Assembly: GCF_019456655.1 (NCBI RefSeq)
Contig: NZ_CP080332.1
Coordinates: 4,526,001-4,590,000, forward strand
Reading direction: 5' to 3'
Source: Mycolicibacterium diernhoferi
Lineage (GTDB): Bacteria > Actinomycetota > Actinomycetes > Mycobacteriales > Mycobacteriaceae
DNA length: 64,000 nucleotides
Positions 54,642-64,000 of this stretch are shown in pieces. The position numbers and the translations under genes were made by a program. How positions within the stretch are numbered: position 1 is the first letter of the stretch; each line of letters starts with the position of its first letter. The notes under the pieces are model-generated. The model did not search any database, was not told where the DNA came from, and worked only from the letters and a program-made list of their open reading frames with translations.

Positions 54642-55919
54642 TCAGGCAGGTTCGGCCAGCGGGTCGCCGAGCGCCTCGGCCTCCGCGAGCTCCTCGGCCG
54701 CGTGGGCCGGACCGGAGGAGGTGCCGACGAACAGCATCGCGGCCAATGCGATCCCGGAGCCGACCAGCATCACCAGGGCCAGCGCGAACTCGTCATTGCC
54801 CAGCACGCCGACCACCGGCGCGGTCACCGCGCCCAATCCGAACTGGGCCGCGCCCAGCAGGGCGGCCGAGGTGCCTGCGGCGTCGTGGTGCCGGGACAAC
54901 GCCACCGCGGACGCGTTCGGCAGCACCAGGCCCATCGCGCCCAGGATGACCATCACCGGCGCCAGGAAACCGGCCAGACCGCCGAAGCCGGTGAGTGCGA
55001 GCACCACGAAGCCGGCGCCGGCGATGACCGAGACGATCAGCGCCACGCGCAGCACCGCCTGCGGTGAGAACCTGCGCAGCAACACCACATTGGACTGCGT
55101 CGCCCCGATCAGGACGATCGCACCGGCGGCGAACACCAGCGCGAAAGCCTGTTGATCCATCCCGTAGTCGCCCTGCAGCACGAACGGGGCCGCGGAGATG
55201 TAGCCGAACAGACCGGCCATGCTCAGCGCCGCCACCAGCACCAGGGTGACGAACCGGAGGTCGCGCAGCAGTTCGCCATAGGTCGAGACGATGGAGCCCA
55301 TGTGCAACGGCCGCCGGCGGGCCACCGGTAGCGTCTCGGGCAGCGCCAGCGCTGCGAGCAACAGCAGCAGCCCGGCGAGCACCACCAGCACCGCGAACAC
55401 CCAATGCCAGGACGCCTTGAGCAGCACCACCGCACCCAGCGACGGCGCGATGACGGGGGCGATCCCGAGCACCAGGATGAGCCGTGACATCACGGTGGCC
55501 GCCGCGGTGTCCACGTAGAGGTCGCCGACGACGGCGACTGCCACCACCGCGGCCGCGGCGGCGCCGAAGCCCTGCACCACCCGGCCCGCGCCGAGCACCT
55601 CGATGTTGGGCGCGAACAGGCAGACCAGTGAGGCCACCATGTGCAGCACGATGCCGGCCATCAACGGCAGGCGCCGGCCCAGCGAATCCGACAGCGGCCC
55701 GATCACCAGCTGGCCGAACGCCAGCCCGGCGAGGGTCCCGGTGAGCGTCAACTGCACCACCGACGACGAGACCGCGAGGTCCTCGGCGATACGCGGCAGC
55801 GCGGGCAGATACATGTCGATGGTCAGGGGGCCGAGCGCGACCATCAAACCCAGAACGGTGATCATCCGGAGCCTGCTGGGCGCCGCTGGCTCGCTCGTCA
55901 CGCCCAGGGATGTTGCCAC
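54642..55919 (-). CDS. Bcr/CflA-family drug resistance transporter (MFS)
   Basis: 425-residue, 12-helix major facilitator of the Bcr/CflA type: GPLTIDMYLPALPRIAEDL at the start, LSDSLGRRLPL (motif A), and [22 protein letters not shown]. Exports chloramphenicol-like or bicyclomycin-like compounds in other bacteria; substrate here unknown. An Ala/Glu-rich C-terminal tail (AHAAEELAEAEALGDP) follows the last helix. It stands upstream of the DHA2 gene on the same strand with about 117 nt between, and is divergent from the 56100 gene. Confidence 0.88.
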   Translation of the reverse strand: MATSLGVTSEPAAPSRLRMITVLGLMVALGPLTIDMYLPALPRIAEDLAVSSSVVQLTLTGTLAGLAFGQLVIGPLSDSLGRRLPLMAGIVLHMVASLVCLFAPNIEVLGAGRVVQGFGAAAAAVVAVAVVGDLYVDTAAATVMSRLILVLGIAPVIAPSLGAVVLLKASWHWVFAVLVVLAGLLLLLAALALPETLPVARRRPLHMGSIVSTYGELLRDLRFVTLVLVAALSMAGLFGYISAAPFVLQGDYGMDQQAFALVFAAGAIVLIGATQSNVVLLRRFSPQAVLRVALIVSVIAGAGFVVLALTGFGGLAGFLAPVMVILGAMGLVLPNASAVALSRHHDAAGTSAALLGAAQFGLGAVTAPVVGVLGNDEFALALVMLVGSGIALAAMLFVGTSSGPAHAAEELAEAEALGDPLAEPA

Positions 55920-56038
55920 GCCTAGGCGCAGCGTCGCACACCGGTTTTTTCTTCCCGGATCGCGCCGTGACCACCGTCACCCCAAGAGGGGTTGACGGCC
56001 GGGCACCCGGAGTGGGTACCCGCTCGTTGACGGAGCAC

Positions 56039-56044
56039 TAGCCT
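56039..56044 (+). promoter_or_regulatory. Candidate -10 element for the Rv1249c-like gene
   Basis: TAGCCT lies 55 nt before ATG 56100 in the 180-nt divergent gap; no -35 box with right spacing is convincing. The rest of the gap shows no other recognised feature, apart from a TTTTTT tract near 55947. Confidence 0.3.
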
Positions 56045-56099
56045 GGGTAATCAGGATGCGCCGTGGGAGCCGATCCCGGGGCCGCGAGGGGAGATCGCC

Positions 56100-56849
56100 A
56101 TGAACGCTCGTTCCAGCAGGAAGAACCTGCCCGCGGTACGCGACGGGGCCGACGAGGACCCCAGCGCGGTCGCCAGGCTGTTGTCCCACGTCCTCGAGCG
56201 CAGTACCCGACTGCAGGGGCCGGCGGTCACCGCCTACATCAACCGGCTGCGCGCCGGCCGGCCCGATGCCACCCCGGCCGACATCACCACCGCGCTGGAG
56301 AAGCACTACCTGGCCGCGGTGATGGCCAGCGGGGCGGCGGTGGGTTCGGCCGCGGCGTTCCCGGGCATCGGCACGCTGGCCGCCATGTCCGCGGTCGCCG
56401 GGGAGACCCTGGTCTTCCTGGAGGCGACGGCGGTGTTCGCGCTCGCCGTCGCCGAGGTGCACGGCATCCCCGCCGATCATCGCGAGCGCCGCCGCGCGCT
56501 GGTGCTGGCCGTGCTGGTCGGCGAGGACAGCAAGCATGCGGTCGCCGATCTGCTCGGCACCGGCCGCACCAGCGGGGCGTGGATGGCCGACGGCGCCGCG
56601 ACGCTGCCGCTGCCCGCGGTCGCGCAGCTGAACAACCGGCTTGTGCGGTACTTCGTGAAGCGCTACACGCTCAAGCGTGGCGCGATCGCGTTCGGCAAGT
56701 TGCTGCCGGTCGGCGTCGGCGCGGTCGTCGGTGGCGTCGGGAACCGGTTGATGGGTAAACGAATCATCTCGAATGCCCGCCTGGCGTTCGGCAACCCACC
56801 AACGAGATGGCCGTCCAGCCTGCACGTGCTGCCGTCCGTGCAGCCATGA
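56100..56849 (+). CDS. Rv1249c-like membrane protein of unknown function
   Basis: 249 residues. A basic N-terminus is followed by two strongly hydrophobic, Ala/Gly-rich segments (AAVMASGAAVGSAAAFPGIGTLAAMSAV and ETLVFLEATAVFALAV, about residues 75-120) that could be a re-entrant or membrane-inserting pair, and a later Gly/Val-rich segment (LLPVGVGAVVGGVGNRLMG). This pattern resembles EcsC-like or membrane-remodelling proteins, but no domain is certain. GGGGAG precedes the ATG. By position it equals Rv1249c, next to kgd. Confidence 0.78.
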   Translation: MNARSSRKNLPAVRDGADEDPSAVARLLSHVLERSTRLQGPAVTAYINRLRAGRPDATPADITTALEKHYLAAVMASGAAVGSAAAFPGIGTLAAMSAVAGETLVFLEATAVFALAVAEVHGIPADHRERRRALVLAVLVGEDSKHAVADLLGTGRTSGAWMADGAATLPLPAVAQLNNRLVRYFVKRYTLKRGAIAFGKLLPVGVGAVVGGVGNRLMGKRIISNARLAFGNPPTRWPSSLHVLPSVQP

Positions 56850-56904
56850 GAGACGCCCGCTCACGTTCACCTATCTAGATATGTCGGCCGGTAGCTCGAG
56901 GCGT

Positions 56905-56910
56905 TAGCCT
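56905..56910 (+). promoter_or_regulatory. Candidate -10 element for kgd
   Basis: TAGCCT lies about 94 nt before GTG 57004, giving a leader of roughly 87 nt; no clear -35 box. The leader region is not obviously structured by eye. Confidence 0.3.
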
Positions 56911-57003
56911 TAAGCGGCCGAGTGCGGAAAAACAACAACCAGCGGCGGGTGTGTGTCAGACGAGGATCTGCCGCGACGGACGGAATCGAGGCGAAAAGCT
57001 GCT

Positions 57004-60765
<3,762 letters not shown>

Positions 60766-60774
60766 CCACGCTCC

Positions 60775-60827
60775 AAAGTGAAGAAGCTCGCGAGATTTCG
60801 GTGAAATCTCGCGAGCTTCTTCACTTT
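60775..60827. terminator. Perfect 25-bp hairpin after kgd
   Basis: A 25-nt arm (60775-60799, beginning AAAGTGAAGAAGCTCGCG) and its exact reverse complement (60803-60827) with a 3-nt loop GGT. It starts 10 nt after the kgd stop and ends 11 nt before the stop of the opposite DUF732 gene, so it can terminate both. No poly-U. Confidence 0.75.
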
Positions 60828-60837
60828 CGGCGGGGAT

Positions 60838-61194
60838 TTAGAAGCCCAGCAGCCCCAGCGGGATCGGCGACTCGCCGTTGGCGATCGAGGCCACCGCGCC
60901 CGGGCAGAAGGCCGAGATCGCGAAGCCGGTGAACATGGTGGCCGGTCCGAGCGGGCGGCCGATGGTGTCGGCGACGCGGCCGGCGACGTCGGCGGCGTCC
61001 TGTCCCCCGTCGGCCAGCATCGGGCACACAGACTGGCCGGCGGAGATCGCGTCGGCCGGGTTGATACCGCTCAGGACGGTGCCGTCGAGGGTGTTCAGGA
61101 AGTCACCGGCGGGGTCCGCCTGGGCCGGGGCCGCGGCGAGCAGGCCAGCGGAGAGCGCCGCAGCCGCGGTCACCATGAATCGCATACGCATCAT
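60838..61194 (-). CDS. Secreted DUF732 protein
   Basis: About 118 residues: a Sec signal peptide (MVTAAAALSAGLLAAAPAQA, cleavage after AQA) and a mature DUF732 domain (DPAGDFLNTLDGT; DAISAGQSVCPML; AISAFCPGAVASI) with two Cys likely forming a disulfide. This small exported family is widespread in mycobacteria with no known function. Several ATGs (61194, 61191, 61185) could serve as start; no ribosome binding site separates them. The longer frame to 61254 adds a non-signal-like stretch. Convergent to kgd across a hairpin. Confidence 0.8.
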   Translation of the reverse strand: MMRMRFMVTAAAALSAGLLAAAPAQADPAGDFLNTLDGTVLSGINPADAISAGQSVCPMLADGGQDAADVAGRVADTIGRPLGPATMFTGFAISAFCPGAVASIANGESPIPLGLLGF

Positions 61195-61354
61195 GCTCGG
61201 TAAATCGGCCCGCACGCTCGGTCCGTTACCGGGGGTGCGCACACAGTGCACCATCGGGCAGGCAACCCGGTGCGGACATCACTGGCGACCGGGGAGATCG
61301 TCGTCACATGATGGTCGACGGGACCCGACCTGTCCCGATACCGGCGGTAACGGC

Positions 61355-61360
61355 TAAGGT
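61355..61360 (+). promoter_or_regulatory. Candidate -10 element for the SDR gene
   Basis: TAAGGT lies 41 nt before ATG 61402; predicted leader of about 35 nt includes GGAGGAG. The 207-nt gap to the divergent DUF732 gene shows nothing else recognisable. Confidence 0.3.
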
Positions 61361-61401
61361 CGATGGCAATCGAGCAACCAGTACGTCATGGAGGAGTGTG
61401 C

Positions 61402-62226
61402 ATGGAGGGCTTTGCCGGAAAAGTTGCCGTCGTCACCGGGGCGGGATCGGGCATCGGGCAGGCGCTGGCCGTCGAGCTGGGGCGCTCGGGCGCCAAGCTG
61501 GCGATCAGCGACGTCGACACCGACGGTCTGGCGGTCACCGAGGAACGGCTGAAGGCCATCGGCGTCCCGGTCAAGGCGGACCGCCTCGACGTCACCGAGC
61601 GCGAGGCCTTCGAGCTGTACGCGGCCTCGGTGAAGGAACACTTCGGCAAGGTCAACCAGATCTACAACAACGCCGGCATCGCGTTCAGCGGCGACGTGGA
61701 GGTCACCTCCTACAAGGACCTCGAACGGGTGATGGACGTCGACTTCTGGGGCGTCGTCAACGGCACCAAGGCGTTCCTGCCGCACCTGATCGAATCGGGT
61801 GACGGGCACGTCGTCAACGTGTCCAGTGTGTTCGGGCTGTTCGCGGTGCCGGGCCAGGCCGCCTACAACTCGGCGAAGTTCGCCGTCCGCGGGTTCACCG
61901 AGGCGCTGCGCCAGGAGATGGCACTGGCCAGGCATCCGGTCAAGGTGACCTGTGTACATCCCGGCGGCATCAAGACCGCGATCGCGCGCAACGCCACCGC
62001 CGCCGAGGGCATCGACGTGGCCGAGATGGCCAAGGCCTTCGACACCAAGCTCGCCCGCACCAGCCCGGAGCGCGCCGCCCAGATCATCATGGAAGCGGTC
62101 CGCAAGGACCGGGCCCGCGTGCTCGTCGGCGCCGATGCCAAGATCCTGGACGTGATCATCCGGATCACCGGCGCCGGCTACCAGAAGCTGTTCTCGACGG
62201 TGGCCAAGGGTCTGATCCCGAAGTAG
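61402..62226 (+). CDS. Short-chain dehydrogenase/reductase (Rv1245c-like)
   Basis: 274-residue SDR. NAD(P)-binding TGAGSGIGQ (residues 12-20), NNAG in IYNNAGIAF, catalytic Ser in NVSSVFG and YxxxK as AYNSAKFAVRGF. Length and C-terminal tail (GAGYQKLFSTVAKGLIPK) fit the mycobacterial Rv1245c group. ATG 61402 is chosen because GGAGGAG lies a few bases upstream. Substrate unknown; it may act on lipid or steroid-like ketones. Next gene on the other strand begins on the base after the stop. Confidence 0.93.
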   Translation: MEGFAGKVAVVTGAGSGIGQALAVELGRSGAKLAISDVDTDGLAVTEERLKAIGVPVKADRLDVTEREAFELYAASVKEHFGKVNQIYNNAGIAFSGDVEVTSYKDLERVMDVDFWGVVNGTKAFLPHLIESGDGHVVNVSSVFGLFAVPGQAAYNSAKFAVRGFTEALRQEMALARHPVKVTCVHPGGIKTAIARNATAAEGIDVAEMAKAFDTKLARTSPERAAQIIMEAVRKDRARVLVGADAKILDVIIRITGAGYQKLFSTVAKGLIPK

Positions 62227-63054
62227 TCAGTGCCCCAGCGGGTTGGCGTCGAGCCAGGCGGTGGCGACCGCCCCGGGCTCGGCGCCGGCCGCCACCGCGG
62301 CGCGCATCTGCGCCAGCGCATCGGTGTCGAGCACCCCGGCCAGCTCGTTGAGCGACCGTAACTGCATCTGGTTCAACGTGTTCCGGCGGAACACCGGCAC
62401 CACGTTCTCGGCCCGGATCAGTGCGGTCCGGTCCGAGAGCATGGTCAGGTCCTCGGGAAAATCCGGTGCCGCCGTCGACGTCCAGGCGATGTCGACCTTG
62501 CCGCTGCGCAGCGCCGCCCACAGCGCGCCGGCGTCGGCGAACTCCCGTGCCGGCCGCGGGGTGCAGGTGCCGAACGACTCCGGTACCCGCGTCCCTTCGG
62601 CCGCACCGGGTGTCAGAGCGGCGCACCGCTCGATCAGTGCCGTCACATCACCGGCCTGCCAGTCCCGCGCGGTGCCGGTGGTGACCGCCACGGCGGGCTT
62701 GTCCGAGGTGCTGTCGGCGTAGTCACCGGCGCCCAACCCCTCGGGCAGCGCCCCGATCATGGCGCGGTACACCTGCGCCGCCGATCGGGCCGCGGAGTCG
62801 GGGGCGAACCGGGTGAGCACCTCGCCGGTGAACGCCGGGGCCACATCGACGTCACCGGAATCCAACGCGCCCAACGGATCCGGGGTGTCCCGCACATGCG
62901 CAGGGCTGCCGTAGTAGCGCAGCGCGGCGGCATACAGGTGAGCCAGCAGCACCGACTCGGCGTCGGCGCCGACCACCACCGACGCCGGCACCGGCGGGGA
63001 CCCGCCGCAGCCGGCGATCAGCAGCGCGGCGAGTACCACCGCCAGCCGGCGCAT
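62227..63054 (-). CDS. lpqZ: LpqZ-like ABC substrate-binding lipoprotein (OpuAC/ProX fold)
   Basis: 275-residue lipoprotein. Signal peptide with lipobox LIAGC (Cys about residue 16), then a glycine-betaine/osmoprotectant-type binding fold (VVVGADAESVLLAHLYAAAL; DVAPAFTGEVLTRF; KVDIAWTST; RNTLNQMQLRSLNELAGVLD). No permease or ATPase gene is adjacent, so it is an orphan receptor, as in M. tuberculosis (Rv1244). ATG 63054 is taken because it puts the signal peptide at the N-terminus; the frame upstream belongs to the antisense of malic enzyme. The malic-enzyme gene upstream ends 13 nt away. Confidence 0.88.
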   Translation of the reverse strand: MRRLAVVLAALLIAGCGGSPPVPASVVVGADAESVLLAHLYAAALRYYGSPAHVRDTPDPLGALDSGDVDVAPAFTGEVLTRFAPDSAARSAAQVYRAMIGALPEGLGAGDYADSTSDKPAVAVTTGTARDWQAGDVTALIERCAALTPGAAEGTRVPESFGTCTPRPAREFADAGALWAALRSGKVDIAWTSTAAPDFPEDLTMLSDRTALIRAENVVPVFRRNTLNQMQLRSLNELAGVLDTDALAQMRAAVAAGAEPGAVATAWLDANPLGH

Positions 63055-63067
63055 CGTGGTGCGAACC

Positions 63068-64000
63068 TCAGACCCCGGACGCCTCGGCCACGGCCTTGGC
63101 GACGGCCGGGCCGACCCGCGGATCCAGCGCGCTGGGCACAATGTGGTCGACGGCCAGGTCGTCCCCGACCACCGAGAAGATGGCATGCGCGGCAGCGACT
63201 TTCATTTCCTCGGTGATGCGGCGTGCACCGGCGTCCAGCGCGCCCCGGAAGACGCCGGGGAAGGCCAGCACGTTGTTGATCTGGTTCGGGAAGTCGCTGC
63301 GGCCGGTGGCCACCACCGAGGCGTACTTGCGTGCGGCATCGGGATGGATCTCCGGATCAGGGTTCGACAGCGCGAAGACGATGCCCTTGGGCGCCATCGT
63401 CGCGATCAGCTCCTCGGGCACCAGGCCGGCGGACACCCCGAGGAAGACATCGGCACCGTTGAGCGCCTCGGCCACCCCACCGGACAGGCCGCGCGGATTG
63501 GTGCGCTGCGCGAGTTCGGCCTTGAAGGAGTTCAGGTCGCTGCGACCGGTCTCCACGATGCCCTTGCTGTCCAGTACGACGATGTCGTTGATCCCGCTGT
63601 TGAGCAGGATGTTGGTGCAGGCGACGCCGGCGGCACCGGCACCGGACACCACCACCTTGAGCGAGGCGATGTCGCGGTCGAGCGCCTTGACCGCACCGAG
63701 CAGGGCGGCGAGCACCACGATGGCGGTGCCGTGCTGATCGTCGTGCATCACCGGGCAGTCCAGCGCCTCGATGACGCGGCGCTCGATCTCGAAGCAGCGC
63801 GGCGCCGAGATGTCCTCCAGGTTCACCGCACCGAAGGTCGGGCGCAGCCGGATCAGGGTCTCGACGATCTCGTCGGGGTCCTTGGTGTCCAGCACGATCG
63901 GGATGGAGTTCAGCCCACCGAAGGTCTTGAACAGTGCGCTCTTGCCCTCCATCACCGGCAGCGAGGCGGCGGCGCCGATGTCGCCGAGGCCCAGCACGGC
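63068..64000 (-). CDS. Malic enzyme (malate dehydrogenase, oxaloacetate-decarboxylating), 5' end outside window
   Basis: The C-terminal 310 residues of a short bacterial malic enzyme (MaeB-type, without the phosphotransacetylase domain), converting malate to pyruvate with NAD(P)H. Visible: GLGDIGAAASLPVMEGK, metal-binding NLEDISAP and DDQHGTAIV, NAD(P)-binding VVSGAGAAGVA, and SNPDPEIHPDAARK with the C-terminal DHIVPSALDPRV. The frame continues beyond base 64000, so the N-terminus is missing. It is transcribed towards lpqZ with a 13-nt gap and may form an operon. NAD or NADP use cannot be decided. Confidence 0.92.
   Translation of the reverse strand, partial: AVLGLGDIGAAASLPVMEGKSALFKTFGGLNSIPIVLDTKDPDEIVETLIRLRPTFGAVNLEDISAPRCFEIERRVIEALDCPVMHDDQHGTAIVVLAALLGAVKALDRDIASLKVVVSGAGAAGVACTNILLNSGINDIVVLDSKGIVETGRSDLNSFKAELAQRTNPRGLSGGVAEALNGADVFLGVSAGLVPEELIATMAPKGIVFALSNPDPEIHPDAARKYASVVATGRSDFPNQINNVLAFPGVFRGALDAGARRITEEMKVAAAHAIFSVVGDDLAVDHIVPSALDPRVGPAVAKAVAEASGV

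Overview
The window is high-GC, densely coding DNA from a fast-growing-type mycobacterium (Mycolicibacterium-like). Evidence: mycobacterial lipoprotein families (DUF3558 LprB/LprC-like, LprE, LpqZ), a fused Kgd 2-oxoglutarate decarboxylase, IrtA/IrtB, CYP130, the Tap efflux pump, an Rv1264-type adenylate cyclase, IdeR-type iron boxes and many start codons placed 6-8 nt after a TANNNT -10 element (leaderless style). From memory of the M. tuberculosis H37Rv gene order, the backbone matches Rv1282c-Rv1272c, Rv1264-Rv1248c and Rv1245c-Rv1244, inverted relative to that genome. No rRNA, tRNA, insertion sequence, prophage or CRISPR array was seen, and no gene-free stretch exceeds about 210 bases.

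Layout. 1-3981: oppC (cut by the window edge), oppD, oppA peptide importer. 3968-6563: an alpha/beta hydrolase and a DszC/SfnB-type acyl-CoA-dehydrogenase-fold enzyme. 6625-11017: SbcC-like ATPase, SbcD-like phosphoesterase, and sixA. 11038-15977: lprC/lprB lipoproteins and a heterodimeric ABC exporter with one degenerate ATP site. 16041-20000: an orphan molybdopterin oxidoreductase, two unknowns and an AIM24-family protein. 20004-23361: a copper module (DUF305 lipoprotein, CopZ-like chaperone, CPx-ATPase) with a CsoR/RicR-type operator and a 77-bp tandem repeat encoding two coupled leader peptides. 23318-29448: adenylate cyclase, two DNA glycosylases, L7/L12-like protein, HIT protein, Ddn-like and luciferase-like enzymes, tap. 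29499-34883: LuxR-type LAL regulator, FAD oxidase, aldehyde dehydrogenase. 34933-39272: irtB-irtA siderophore importer behind an iron box, then a secreted unknown. 40696-43210: cyp130, its TetR neighbour and a siderophore-interacting reductase behind a second iron box. 43266-46737: acyltransferase, deaD, lprE. 46878-52553: a nuclease-exonuclease-helicase fusion, a D-2-hydroxyglutarate-dehydrogenase-like protein and an alpha/alpha-toroid protein. 52557-56849: two MFS drug transporters and an Rv1249c-like membrane protein. 57004-60765: kgd. 60838-64000: DUF732 secreted protein, SDR, LpqZ, and malic enzyme (cut by the window end).

Themes. Iron uptake (IrtAB plus SIP, both with iron boxes) and copper export are accessory modules set into the conserved backbone. 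The most unusual structure is 20941-21113: two tandem 77-bp units, each a 26-codon ORF with its own ribosome binding site whose stop overlaps the next start (ATGA), ending exactly on the start codon of the copper ATPase. Long palindromes serve as intergenic terminators, and one palindrome family occurs twice (6573-6621 and 27274-27322).
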